Shown here: positions 39,471-48,503 of the stretch, piece by piece
How positions within the stretch are numbered: position 1 is the first letter of the stretch
How the letters are laid out: every line of letters begins with the position of its first letter
Assembly (NCBI RefSeq): GCF_008274825.1
Contig: NZ_CP030848.1
Location: forward strand, 2,356,001-2,420,000
From: Sphingobacterium hotanense
GTDB taxonomy: Bacteria > Bacteroidota > Bacteroidia > Sphingobacteriales > Sphingobacteriaceae
Length of the DNA: 64,000 bases
Direction: 5' to 3'
The notes under the pieces: model-generated
Seen by the model: only the letters and a program-made list of their open reading frames with translations
Database searches by the model: none
Told to the model about the DNA's origin: nothing
Translations under genes and position numbers: made by a program

Positions 39471-40736
39471 CTATTTAAACTGAATGGTCTTGATTGGCGA
39501 TATTCGGCTAATCAGCATAGAAGGGATAAATAGGGTTATCAACGCAATAAAGATCAAAGCCAGGTTGAGCCAAATAACTGTAAGCCAGGAGATATCCATT
39601 GGCACGAAGGAAACGTAGTAAACCGACGGGTCCAGCTTGAAGAAATGTGTGCTGCGTTGGAAAAAATAAAGTGCAATCGCAAGAAAGTTACCTAACAAAA
39701 GTCCGTATCCGATTAAATAAAGCGAATTATAAAGGAATACAGTTCGAATTTTTCGATTTTGCATACCCAGCGATTTCAAGATACCAATCATCGGTGATCG
39801 CTCAAGGATACTGATCAATAAGGCCGATATCATATTGATGACTGCTACGACGACCATCAGCACAAAGATGATATTGTCGTTCATATCGAGCATATTCAAC
39901 CAGTTGAAGATATCCGGCATTTGTTCTACGACATTCGTTGCATATAATTCGATAGGAAGCTGATCATTGACGTCTTGAGTTGTCTTTGCTAGCTGGTTGA
40001 AGTCCTTTACCCGTACTTCATAGCCGCCCACTTCGTTGTCTGCAAGATTGTTCAGCTTGCGAATTAACGATAAGGAACCGATTACATAGATCTTATCTAA
40101 CTCTTCTGAGTTTGTTGTATAAATCCCCCGAATAGTAAATTTCCGCTTTCTAACCGGTTCTTGGATGAAATACATAATGAAATCATCCCCTACTTTAAGG
40201 TTCAGCCGATTTGCAATAAGGCTGGAGATAAGCAATTGGTTTTCGGCATTCTCTGCTTTGAAGTCTATAGGTTCTCCCTCTATAATCGTTTTGGAAAGGA
40301 ACTCCTGATCATAATCCTGATCAATTCCTTTCAGGAGAACGCCTTCGACTTCGCCCTTCACGTTCATTATTCCGGCTTTGGTAGCAAAAGGATATACATT
40401 GATGACATTACTGTCTGCCTCCAGCGTTTGGATTTGACTCTTTGTAAGTGAAATTGGAGTATTGACATAGGAGTCGTTACGATCATTTTTTAAGATAATG
40501 ACATCACCAAAGAAGCCGCGCTGCTTATCTGTGATTTCGCCCTTGAATCCTCGCAGTATCGCGACAGCCATAATAATTGCCAAAATTGCGAGCGTCAAAG
40601 CTCCAATCGTTACTCGCACGATTAGTTTCGAGAAAGTACGATTTCCAGATAGTGTGATTCGTTTGGCTAAGAAAAATGGAAAATTCAAGCTTAAATTAAA
40701 TTTGTAACTTCGCAAAGTTATAAAAATTCGTTTCAC
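39471..40736 (-). CDS. ABC transporter permease, FtsX/LolC-E family
   Basis: This 421-residue inner-membrane protein has one N-terminal membrane segment (LTLAILAIIMAVAILRGFKG), a periplasmic MacB-like domain of about 200 residues, then three C-terminal segments of the FtsX fold (EQMPDIFNWLNMLDMNDNIIFVLM, GILKSLGMQNRKIRTVFLY). It resembles the lipoprotein-releasing LolC/LolE permeases, whose partner ATPase is not encoded next to it. It is divergent from fmt. Confidence 0.85.
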   Translation of the reverse strand: MKRIFITLRSYKFNLSLNFPFFLAKRITLSGNRTFSKLIVRVTIGALTLAILAIIMAVAILRGFKGEITDKQRGFFGDVIILKNDRNDSYVNTPISLTKSQIQTLEADSNVINVYPFATKAGIMNVKGEVEGVLLKGIDQDYDQEFLSKTIIEGEPIDFKAENAENQLLISSLIANRLNLKVGDDFIMYFIQEPVRKRKFTIRGIYTTNSEELDKIYVIGSLSLIRKLNNLADNEVGGYEVRVKDFNQLAKTTQDVNDQLPIELYATNVVEQMPDIFNWLNMLDMNDNIIFVLMVVVAVINMISALLISILERSPMIGILKSLGMQNRKIRTVFLYNSLYLIGYGLLLGNFLAIALYFFQRSTHFFKLDPSVYYVSFVPMDISWLTVIWLNLALIFIALITLFIPSMLISRISPIKTIQFK

Positions 40737-40770
40737 ATGCGAATTGAAATTACATTATCAAGATTCTAGT

Positions 40771-41709
40771 ATGCGTATAATTTTCATGGGTACCCCCGAT
40801 TTTGCGGTTGCCTCGTTAAAAGCTTTAATAGATGCAGGTGAAGAGGTTGTGGCAGTAGTGACGGCGCCTGACAAACCTGCAGGTAGAGGTCAAAAGTTAC
40901 ATCAGTCTGCTGTCAAACAATTTGCAGTAGAAAATAATCTTCCGGTTCTACAACCGGAGAAACTTAGATCTCCGGAATTTATAGAGGAGCTCCGCTCTTT
41001 CCGCGCAGACTTGCAAGTTGTGGTAGCTTTTAGAATGTTACCTGAAATCGTATGGAACATGCCAAAAAATGGCACTGTAAATGTTCATGGGTCGTTATTG
41101 CCAAATTATCGCGGCGCTGCCCCTATTAATCATGCAGTAATCAACGGTGAAAAGAAAACTGGGGTAACCACATTTTTGCTTCAACATGAAATAGATACCG
41201 GAAATATTCTATTAGCGGACGAGGTTGAGATTAAGGAAACTGATGATGCCGGAACAGTGCATGATAATCTGATGCACCTAGGAGCTAAGTTAATCGTAAA
41301 AACCGTAGATGCGATAAAGCGCGGATCAATAGATCCGATTCCGCAGAGCGGGCTTATCAATGAATCGGATATTAAACATGCTCCGAAAATCTTTAAAGAA
41401 GATTGCCAGATTAACTGGGAAAAAGATACTACTACGGTTTACAACTTCATTCGTGGCCTAAGCCCCTATCCTACTGCTTTTACGCATCTGGACAACAAAG
41501 TTTTAAAGGTATACAAAACAGAAAAGGAACTGATTCCGCACAATTATGAAGCAGGAAAATTTATCAGCGATGGTAAAACTTATCTCAAGGTAGCAACCCT
41601 TGATGGCTTTATTAAATTAAATGAAATTCAAATCGAGGGAAAAAAGCGAATGTATGTCGCAGACTTTCTTAGAGGCTATAAATCCGAAGAAACTATCATT
41701 GTTCCTTAA
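40771..41709 (+). CDS. fmt: Methionyl-tRNA formyltransferase
   Basis: The enzyme formylates initiator Met-tRNA. MRIIFMGTPDFAVASL opens the N-terminal domain; the folate-binding/catalytic motif is VNVHGSLLPNYRGAAPINHAV (Asn and His), and LLQHEIDTGNIL contains the catalytic Asp. I place the start at ATG 40771, giving 312 residues, because the family begins there; the upstream ATG at 40744 adds nine residues not seen in Fmt. Its 3' end overlaps the convergent small regulator gene by 14 bases. Confidence 0.95.
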   Translation: MRIIFMGTPDFAVASLKALIDAGEEVVAVVTAPDKPAGRGQKLHQSAVKQFAVENNLPVLQPEKLRSPEFIEELRSFRADLQVVVAFRMLPEIVWNMPKNGTVNVHGSLLPNYRGAAPINHAVINGEKKTGVTTFLLQHEIDTGNILLADEVEIKETDDAGTVHDNLMHLGAKLIVKTVDAIKRGSIDPIPQSGLINESDIKHAPKIFKEDCQINWEKDTTTVYNFIRGLSPYPTAFTHLDNKVLKVYKTEKELIPHNYEAGKFISDGKTYLKVATLDGFIKLNEIQIEGKKRMYVADFLRGYKSEETIIVP

Positions 41710-41902
41710 ACTCTAAGATATCCCCGGGCTGACATTCCAGCGCCCGACAAATCGCATCCAACGTACTTAATCGGATAGCTTTCGCTTTCTGATTCTTTAT
41801 GATGGATAGATTTGATAACGTTATTCCCACTTTGTCACTCAATTCATTGAGTGACATTTTCTTTTTAGACATCATCTGGTCCAAGTGAATCATAATTGGC
41901 AT
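41696..41902 (-). CDS. Small XRE-family regulator (YozG-like)
   Basis: The 68-residue protein is a single Cro/C1 helix-turn-helix domain (KKMSLNELSDKVGITLSNLSIIK) ending with the YozG-type CQPGDILEF. Several regulators of this type occur in one genome; the target is unknown. It converges on and overlaps the end of fmt. Confidence 0.85.
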   Translation of the reverse strand: MPIMIHLDQMMSKKKMSLNELSDKVGITLSNLSIIKNQKAKAIRLSTLDAICRALECQPGDILEFKEQ

Positions 41903-42151
41903 AAGTTTGCGTTTATTTCAGTTTCACATTCAAAACAAAATGTACCTAAAAATGTTTTAGTTACTAGATAATAAAAGGTGAGATTAAAAGTTTAGATAAT
42001 AAAGATTGTAATATTATGATTGCAGTATCAGGTAAACTATAATATTTGGAATGATTTTTGTGAATAGTTTTACCTCAACTCACCACTGCTAAGTAACTCA
42101 TTATGAGTTTATAATTTACAATTATATTAGAATTTAATGAAGAAATTTCGC

Positions 42152-42159
42152 TATGTTTG
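42152..42159 (+). promoter_or_regulatory. Candidate -7 box of rpoD
   Basis: TATGTTTG fits the Bacteroidetes -7 consensus TAnnTTTG and lies 36 bases upstream of the rpoD start. The -33 element is weak. The remaining stretch from 41903 shows no other feature. Confidence 0.45.
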
Positions 42160-42194
42160 CGAACATTTCAGAATAGAAAGGTTTATATTATTAA

Positions 42195-43055
42195 ATGAGA
42201 CAGCTCAAAATTACGCAATCCATCACCAATCGTGAGTCCCAATCGTTAGATAAATACTTACATGAAATTGGAAAAGTAGATTTAATTTCAGCAGAAGAAG
42301 AAGTTATTCTAGCGCAAAGAATCCGCGAAGGTGATCAAGTAGCATTAGAGAAATTAACAAAAACCAATCTTCGCTTTGTCGTTTCAGTTGCAAAACAATA
42401 TCAGAATCAAGGTTTAACATTAGGTGACTTGATCAATGAGGGCAATTTAGGCTTAATTAAGGCAGCAAAACGCTTTGACGAAACAAAAGGATTTAAGTTT
42501 ATCTCCTATGCGGTTTGGTGGATTCGTCAATCTATTCTTCAAGCAATTGCAGAGCAATCTCGTATCGTTCGTCTACCGTTAAACCAAGTAGGATCATTAA
42601 GTAAAATTAGTAAAGCCTTCTCGAAACTTGAGCAAGAATACGAACGTGAGCCATCACCAGAAGAGTTAGCAGATATCCTTGAAACAACAGTGGATAAAGT
42701 ATCTGATACTTTAAGTAATTCTGGCCGCCACGTATCTATGGATGCTCCTTTCGTGCAAGGAGAAGAAAACACATTACTTGACGTTTTAGAAAATAGCGAC
42801 CCAGATACAGATAGTTCTTTAATTGATGAGTCTTTATCCGAAGAAATCAAACGTTCGTTAGCAACATTAACAGAAAGAGAACGCGAAATCATCGTTTTAT
42901 TCTTTGGATTAGGATCTAATCATCAATTGTCACTTGAGGAAATCGGCGAAAAATTTAGCTTAACTAGAGAACGCGTTCGTCAAATTAAAGATAAAGCTTT
43001 ACAGAGACTACGTCATACTTCTAGAAGCAAGATTCTTAAATCGTATTTAGGATAG
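42195..43055 (+). CDS. rpoD: Primary RNA polymerase sigma factor
   Basis: The 286-residue protein is the short Bacteroidetes primary sigma. Region 1.2/2 ([69 protein letters not shown]) and region 4 ([29 protein letters not shown]) are clear; region 1.1 is missing, which is usual in this phylum. It directs transcription from housekeeping promoters of the TTTG/TAnnTTTG type that occur in this window. Confidence 0.95.
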   Translation: MRQLKITQSITNRESQSLDKYLHEIGKVDLISAEEEVILAQRIREGDQVALEKLTKTNLRFVVSVAKQYQNQGLTLGDLINEGNLGLIKAAKRFDETKGFKFISYAVWWIRQSILQAIAEQSRIVRLPLNQVGSLSKISKAFSKLEQEYEREPSPEELADILETTVDKVSDTLSNSGRHVSMDAPFVQGEENTLLDVLENSDPDTDSSLIDESLSEEIKRSLATLTEREREIIVLFFGLGSNHQLSLEEIGEKFSLTRERVRQIKDKALQRLRHTSRSKILKSYLG

Positions 43056-43080
43056 AAATTTTATTGAAAGCATAAGTAAA

Positions 43081-43107
43081 GCGCAATTTAACAATTGCGC
43101 TTTTTTT
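43081..43107 (+). terminator. Terminator of rpoD
   Basis: GCGCAATT pairs with AATTGCGC around a TAAC loop, followed by seven Ts, 25 bases after the stop. Confidence 0.85.
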
Positions 43108-43194
43108 ATGCCCATTTGGCATTACCACAAGGCACAAAAAAAAATTACCTTCACATTTAGCAAAGGCAATTCATTAATCTTGATAAAAGAAAAA

Positions 43195-43524
43195 TTATTT
43201 CTTGTGTAATTGTTCGTATAAGTCAATTACTTTTTTCTGTAAATCAATTACTTCAGCCTCACGAGCCTGTAATCTCTTCTGTAATTCATTAACTTCGTTC
43301 TGGATTTGCTTATCTTCTTCAGGATCTGAAGTGGATAAAAGTTGTACTAATGACAATCCGAATAACTTTGAAATTTGGTTCAGCCTAGAAAGGTTGACAT
43401 CGGTAATTCCGGTTTCAATCTTTGAAAACGCAGGAATTGAGATATCCAATCGCTTGGCTACATCCTCCTGACTCCAGCCCTTCTGGTGTCTAAGTAATCT
43501 AATTTTTTTTCCTAATGCATTCAT
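43195..43524 (-). CDS. XRE-family regulator with C-terminal coiled coil
   Basis: The first 65 of 109 residues are an HTH_3 domain (KKIRLLRHQKGWSQEDVAKRLDISIPAFSKIETG). The C-terminal 40 residues are a heptad-patterned coiled coil (EVNELQKRLQAREAEVIDLQKKVIDLYEQL), probably for dimerisation. Such proteins are common in Sphingobacteriales; the target is unknown. Confidence 0.85.
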   Translation of the reverse strand: MNALGKKIRLLRHQKGWSQEDVAKRLDISIPAFSKIETGITDVNLSRLNQISKLFGLSLVQLLSTSDPEEDKQIQNEVNELQKRLQAREAEVIDLQKKVIDLYEQLHKK

Positions 43525-43630
43525 GGGTAAAATGTAAAATATTTATTTATTAAGTAATTATCAAATTTAAACAAATAAAGTATATTTCAAAATGCCAATA
43601 TTAAAATTTTAGAAAATTTTTATAAGTATC

Positions 43631-45001
43631 TTAAAAATTTCTTAAAAATTTGTCTGCAAAGCTTGACATATTTACCCCATTGTAATTGTTTGAACTCATA
43701 AATAGCAAATTGTACCCAGTTGACTTAAAACCCTCTAAAAAGTGCTCTAAATCAGCTATTTGCGTTATCACTTGGAATGAAGGATGGTTGAACGCTTGAG
43801 TTAAATTTTCAATAGCATTATCCAATACTATATTTTTTTCCTTTAAAAGAGAAATATTCACAAAAACAGCCGCGAAATCTGACTCATTCATACTATTTGT
43901 GTACTCTTGAATAAAGTGTGGATCAAGACTATCATAAGCATTCAATTCGATAACCGTAACGAGTGCTTGATTCGGAAACTGTTCTTTGACTGCGTGAATA
44001 CTTGAACGTAATTTGGACGGCGTATGGGCGAAATCTTGGTAGACTACACTGCCATTCTGACTTGCGACAAATTCTAGATAACGAATTGAACTCTTGAAGT
44101 CCTGGATAGCATGATAAAACTCATCTCGCTTAACACCCAGCCATTCACACACCGTAAAAGCGCCTGCGACATTAGAGAGGTTATGTTTTCCGAAAATCTT
44201 TAACGGAATGCGATCTTCGCCATGATTTAAATAGGTTACTCCTTTGTTTATAGAATACTCAGGGAGCTTATATCCATGGCGATTTATTTTGATATCCATA
44301 GTGCGCTCTACAATCGCTCTAGTGCGCTCATCGTCCTTATTATAGATTAGAGTACCTTTGGGAAAAATCGTTCTTATAAAGTCCTCAAATTGCTTATAAT
44401 AAGCTTCTTCATCGATAACAGTTTTAAAGTGATCCCACTCTACTCCGGAAATCAATGCGATATTAGGTTTATATTCTAAGAATTTAGAATGCTTATCCAC
44501 GGAGGATGCGTAATATTCATCACCCTCGATGATCATGAGATTATTGTCCGGATTTAGCTGCAATAAGTCATCAAATCCTTCTAATTGAGCGCCTACTAGG
44601 TAGTCGAATGGCTTGCCGAGCTTCTTCAACACATGCATAATCATGCTTGTGATGGTCGTTTTACCATAAGTCCCTGCGATTACGACGCGTATTTTGTCTA
44701 CACTTTGCTCATATACGAATTCTGGAAACGAGTAGATTTTAAGACCTAATTCCTGAGCCTTTTTAAGCTCCGGATTTTCTTCCTCGGCATGCATCCCAAG
44801 AATGACAGCATCGATATCCTCACTTACTTTCTCGGGAAACCATCCTAATTCTTTAGGAAGCAGCCCGGCTTCCAGTAAATGCGATTTAGAGGGTTCCACG
44901 ATTTGATCGTCAGAACCACTAACCTGATGGCCTTGCTCGGCTAAGTTAATAGCCAAATTATGCATAATGCTTCCGCCTATGGCAATAAAATGAATACGCA
45001 T
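43631..45001 (-). CDS. mpl: UDP-N-acetylmuramate:tripeptide ligase (murein recycling)
   Basis: This 456-residue Mur ligase joins recycled L-Ala-gamma-D-Glu-meso-DAP to UDP-MurNAc. The N-terminal start MRIHFIAIGGSIMHNLAINL is the Mpl signature, the ATP loop is VIAGTYGKTTITSM and the central HFKT-containing motif is EWDHFKTV. The C-terminal domain is complete. It is the last gene of a four-gene run (glmU-like, tpiA, prmA, mpl) and follows prmA with no gap. Confidence 0.92.
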   Translation of the reverse strand: MRIHFIAIGGSIMHNLAINLAEQGHQVSGSDDQIVEPSKSHLLEAGLLPKELGWFPEKVSEDIDAVILGMHAEEENPELKKAQELGLKIYSFPEFVYEQSVDKIRVVIAGTYGKTTITSMIMHVLKKLGKPFDYLVGAQLEGFDDLLQLNPDNNLMIIEGDEYYASSVDKHSKFLEYKPNIALISGVEWDHFKTVIDEEAYYKQFEDFIRTIFPKGTLIYNKDDERTRAIVERTMDIKINRHGYKLPEYSINKGVTYLNHGEDRIPLKIFGKHNLSNVAGAFTVCEWLGVKRDEFYHAIQDFKSSIRYLEFVASQNGSVVYQDFAHTPSKLRSSIHAVKEQFPNQALVTVIELNAYDSLDPHFIQEYTNSMNESDFAAVFVNISLLKEKNIVLDNAIENLTQAFNHPSFQVITQIADLEHFLEGFKSTGYNLLFMSSNNYNGVNMSSFADKFLRNF

Positions 45002-45844
45002 TTAATTAGCTTTAGTAAACTTGGCTGCACACCAATTATCGAGAACTTTATTTTCCACATATTGGAAACCAACTGACTCGGCCTTTTGTTTGAGAATTTC
45101 GAGATCTTCTCCATCATAGAAGCCGGAAAGATATAGTTCGCCTCCATTAGCCAAACAGGCAGCATAGGTATCCAACTGATCTAGCAAAATATTCCGGTTG
45201 ATATTAGCAAGAATAGTCTCAAAAGACAAGCCCTCAATAGCTTCCTTAGAACCCAATTTAGCCGCTATATTACTAACATCATTTAATTGAACATTCTCAA
45301 TCACACTGTCGACACAAACTGGATCGTAGTCAACAGCAAGCAATTGCTTTGCTCCTCTTTTTGAAGCAAGAATCGCTAAAATTCCCGTACCACAGCCCAT
45401 GTCCAAGACTTCTTTTCCATTGAATTCGTTTTCTAGAATAAAAGAAAGCATCATGGAAGTCGTCTGATGATGACCTGTGCCAAATGACATTTTAGGATCG
45501 ATGATTATCTGATATGGGTACTCTGGGCGATCTTCATGAAATGTTGCACGAACATAGCACGTATTATCGACAAGAATCGGGTTGAAGTTACTTTCCCAAA
45601 TCTGGTTCCAATTTTTCTCCTCAATTTCCTTTACCTGATAGTCTAGGTCAAATCCATCAACTTCGCTTAGCAACACAGATTCCAAAGCTTGGATATCTAA
45701 ATTAGCAGAAGGGATATAGGCTTCGAAACCTCCATCAATATCTTCGAAAGTATCAAAACCAATTTCTGCTAATTCAGAAATTAGCAAATCCTTTTGCCAA
45801 TCTTCAATACTTGAAGACGTAAAAGTAACTGCTGAGTATTTCAT
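45002..45844 (-). CDS. prmA: Ribosomal protein L11 methyltransferase
   Basis: The 280-residue protein has the PrmA substrate-binding N-terminal domain and a methyltransferase domain with motif I DMGCGTGILAILASKRG and the upstream FGTGHHQTT. The later motif ANINRNIL is the catalytic NPPY-like loop seen in PrmA. It trimethylates L11. It is four bases after tpiA. Confidence 0.93.
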   Translation of the reverse strand: MKYSAVTFTSSSIEDWQKDLLISELAEIGFDTFEDIDGGFEAYIPSANLDIQALESVLLSEVDGFDLDYQVKEIEEKNWNQIWESNFNPILVDNTCYVRATFHEDRPEYPYQIIIDPKMSFGTGHHQTTSMMLSFILENEFNGKEVLDMGCGTGILAILASKRGAKQLLAVDYDPVCVDSVIENVQLNDVSNIAAKLGSKEAIEGLSFETILANINRNILLDQLDTYAACLANGGELYLSGFYDGEDLEILKQKAESVGFQYVENKVLDNWCAAKFTKAN

Positions 45845-45847
45845 ATA

Positions 45848-46615
45848 TTACGCGTTAAATACACTAATAATTTGTAAGAAATCGCGAGATTTCAAAGATG
45901 CACCGCCAATCAAACCGCCATCAATATCCGGTTGTGAGAATAAGCTTTGCGCATTAGATGGATTAGCACTTCCGCCATAAAGGATAGTCGTATCGTCAGC
46001 AATAGTTTCTCCATACTTTTCAGCAATAGTTTTGCGGATAAAAGCATGAACTTCTTGCGCTTGCTCCGGGCTAGCCGTTAATCCTGTTCCGATAGCCCAA
46101 ACTGGTTCATATGCTAAAACGACCGATTTAAACGCTTCAGGACTTAAATGAAATAAACCTTTGCTCAATTGCGTTTTGATGATATCGAAGAAAGAACCCG
46201 ATTCGCGCTCTTCTTTTGTTTCACCAATACAGAATATAGGCTTCAAATCATGTTTCAAAGCAGCATCTACTTTTTCAGCCAATAACTCATCAGTTTCACC
46301 GAAATAAGCTCTACGCTCTGAATGGCCTAGGATAACATAGCTCGCACCTGTAGATTTTACTTGAGAAGCCGATATTTCGCCTGTAAAGGCACCTGATTCC
46401 GCTTGATGAATATTCTGTGCACCTATCGCCACGTTGGCTACAGGAGCGCTTAATTTAGCTAAAGCCGGCAAATGGATAAAAGGACTACATACCACAACTT
46501 CTTGATTTCCTCTGACCTCATCTTTCACCATGTTCACAATTTCTGAGAAAAGGCTTACACCCTGCTCATAATCCATGTTCATTTTCCAGTTTCCTGCTAC
46601 GATGTTCTTACGCAT
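45848..46615 (-). CDS. tpiA: Triosephosphate isomerase
   Basis: The 255-residue glycolytic enzyme has catalytic Lys in GNWKMN, His in ILGHSERR and Glu in AYEPVWAIGTG, with the phosphate-binding loop YGGSANPSN and GGLIGGASL. It interconverts dihydroxyacetone phosphate and glyceraldehyde 3-phosphate. It is 10 bases downstream of the GlmU-like gene. Confidence 0.96.
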   Translation of the reverse strand: MRKNIVAGNWKMNMDYEQGVSLFSEIVNMVKDEVRGNQEVVVCSPFIHLPALAKLSAPVANVAIGAQNIHQAESGAFTGEISASQVKSTGASYVILGHSERRAYFGETDELLAEKVDAALKHDLKPIFCIGETKEERESGSFFDIIKTQLSKGLFHLSPEAFKSVVLAYEPVWAIGTGLTASPEQAQEVHAFIRKTIAEKYGETIADDTTILYGGSANPSNAQSLFSQPDIDGGLIGGASLKSRDFLQIISVFNA

Positions 46616-46625
46616 AAATTATATA

Positions 46626-47828
46626 TTAATGGTTGATTAATTGCACTCTTAAACTCTCTGTGTCCTTAAAAACACGTCTTATTATTTCATAACCTTTTAA
46701 ATGATTGCTATTTGCCGAGCCCTGCTTTCGCTGCAACATATTTAAAAATCCATCCAACTTATAATCGGTGTACTCCTTGTCGGTTAACCAACTAAAATCT
46801 GGAACAAATTTGGGAATAAATTTCGACAATGCTATCTGCGCACCGACGCCAATCACGCTTCCCGTATTAAATGAGGAATTTATAGCTGCCATTGCATAAT
46901 CCCCCATCATCAATCCACATTTCTGCAATTTGGTATCACGCATTCCTCCGCTAAAATAGTCATATAATTTGACTGTACTCCAGTTATTCTTCAAGTTTGA
47001 GTTACTTGTGCCGGCGCCTAAATTGCAGCCCTCACCAATAACCGAACATCCCAGATAACCGTCATGTCCTTTCGCGCTGTTACCCCAAAGGACAGAGTTA
47101 TTGACCTCACCTCCTACTGTGCTTTGAGGCCCGATCGACACATTCTCATACAGTCGAGACCCCATTTTAACCCGAGCGCTATCTCCAATTCCTACATAGC
47201 CTCTAAGAAAGCTGCCCTCTTCTAGATTCGCGTGCTTTCCAATATAGATGGGTCCATTCAGGCTATTTAAACTGACGCTTTCAACTTGAGCACCCTCTTC
47301 AACAAAAATCCATTCACCAAAGATCATATTGCTACTGCTCAACTTGGCGGTACTCCTTCCTTTGGTCAATAAATTAAAATCGAAAAGCAATTGTTTCTTA
47401 TTGTGCAGATAAATGTCTTCAGGGTAACAAACTTCCTCTATTGGAAAATCAACGTTAATCGGTTTAAGATCAGAAAACGTAATATCTATTCCTACAGGAA
47501 GTAGTTCTGTTTTTGCTGCTATCCACGCTCCATTCTTAACCAAACATTCGCCGACAGACAACCTATCGATTGCCTCAAGCAATTGATCTGATGGCAGAAC
47601 ACTAGCTTTAATAATCAGATTATATGTAGTATCGGAATTGATCAGCGGAAATGCATCCTGAAGATAATCTACGGTCAAATAGCCAACCTCCTTTCCGAAG
47701 ATTTGGCGCCATTTTTCATCTATCGTACATATGCCAACACGTAGATTGCCTACAGGCCTCGTGGCGCTAAAAGGCAACAATTGCCTCCGCCATTCGGCAT
47801 TATCATATAATACGATAGAACAGGACAT
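46626..47828 (-). CDS. GlmU-like sugar nucleotidyltransferase family protein
   Basis: This 400-residue protein is the Bacteroidota GlmU-like family. The N-terminal half (VLYDNAEWRRQLLPFSATRPVGNLRVGI) replaces the normal pyrophosphorylase loop and probably lacks that activity. The C-terminal half is a left-handed beta-helix of hexapeptide repeats (IGKHANLEEGSFLRGYVGIG, VIGEGCNLGAGTSNSNL). It may act as an acyl- or nucleotidyltransferase in envelope sugar metabolism. It is the first gene of the tpiA/prmA/mpl run. Confidence 0.8.
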   Translation of the reverse strand: MSCSIVLYDNAEWRRQLLPFSATRPVGNLRVGICTIDEKWRQIFGKEVGYLTVDYLQDAFPLINSDTTYNLIIKASVLPSDQLLEAIDRLSVGECLVKNGAWIAAKTELLPVGIDITFSDLKPINVDFPIEEVCYPEDIYLHNKKQLLFDFNLLTKGRSTAKLSSSNMIFGEWIFVEEGAQVESVSLNSLNGPIYIGKHANLEEGSFLRGYVGIGDSARVKMGSRLYENVSIGPQSTVGGEVNNSVLWGNSAKGHDGYLGCSVIGEGCNLGAGTSNSNLKNNWSTVKLYDYFSGGMRDTKLQKCGLMMGDYAMAAINSSFNTGSVIGVGAQIALSKFIPKFVPDFSWLTDKEYTDYKLDGFLNMLQRKQGSANSNHLKGYEIIRRVFKDTESLRVQLINH

Positions 47829-47847
47829 AAATTAAATAAAAATACAT

Positions 47848-47877
47848 AAAAAAACCCGATAAGCTAATGTTATCGGG
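47848..47877 (-). terminator. Terminator of rpmE2
   Basis: On the minus strand CCCGATAA pairs with TTATCGGG around a seven-base loop and runs into seven Ts, about 30 bases after the L31 stop. It lies just ahead of the GlmU-like gene, which must have its own promoter or depend on readthrough. Confidence 0.8.
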
Positions 47878-47908
47878 ATCTTCTTTAATTTCTTGTAGGA
47901 AATAAAAC

Positions 47909-48157
47909 TTATTTCTTGTTGTAACGGCTACGGAATTTATCAATACGTCCGGCTGTATCAACTAATTTCATCTTACCAGTGTAAAAAGGGTGTGAAGTGT
48001 GAGAAATCTCTAATTTCACTAATGGATATTCAGTACCATCTTCCCAAGTAATGGTCTCTTTTGTGTCAACACAAGATTTAGTGATGAAAGCGTAGTCGTT
48101 AGACATGTCTTTGAAAACAACTAATCTGTAGTTCGATGGATGCAAATCTTTTTTCAT
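47909..48157 (-). CDS. rpmE2: 50S ribosomal protein L31, type B
   Basis: The 82-residue protein starts [24 protein letters not shown] and has the [20 protein letters not shown] ending of L31. It lacks the four zinc-binding cysteines of type A L31, so it does not need zinc. A -7 promoter element is visible 39 bases upstream. Confidence 0.95.
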   Translation of the reverse strand: MKKDLHPSNYRLVVFKDMSNDYAFITKSCVDTKETITWEDGTEYPLVKLEISHTSHPFYTGKMKLVDTAGRIDKFRSRYNKK

Positions 48158-48195
48158 TTTATCTTATGATTACTATATATTCAACAATTGAGGTG

Positions 48196-48203
48196 CAAAG
48201 ATA
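48196..48203 (-). promoter_or_regulatory. -7 promoter element of rpmE2
   Basis: On the minus strand TATCTTTG fits TAnnTTTG and is followed by a plausible transcription start in the L31 leader. The 48158-48503 gap otherwise holds divergent promoters only. Confidence 0.5.
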
Positions 48204-48393
48204 ATTTATTTTTTCATCAAATACAAAAAACCATAAAATTTCATTCCACATAGTGTTAATAAAATTCCTTTGCTTTATTATCGTTGAGCACTCAACATGC
48301 AAAAATTGCAAATTGCTTTGAAATTTACAAGCTCAATACTATAATAATCTCCTTTTTTTGCCTTCCCATATCGATTAAGTAGTTCTAATTTCC

Positions 48394-48401
48394 TACTTTT
48401 G
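48394..48401 (+). promoter_or_regulatory. -7 promoter element of lysS
   Basis: TACTTTTG fits the Bacteroidetes -7 consensus, the same octamer as in front of tRNA-Ser, and lies about 100 bases upstream of the lysS ATG. Confidence 0.5.
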
Positions 48402-48503
48402 CAGTCAATTTAAGTTCGAAAAACAACTTGCATGTTTTCCTCGAAATACCAAGAAGATTGAATTTTCTTATTGGCCTTTAAAAACAGACACATTTCAGAA
48501 AAA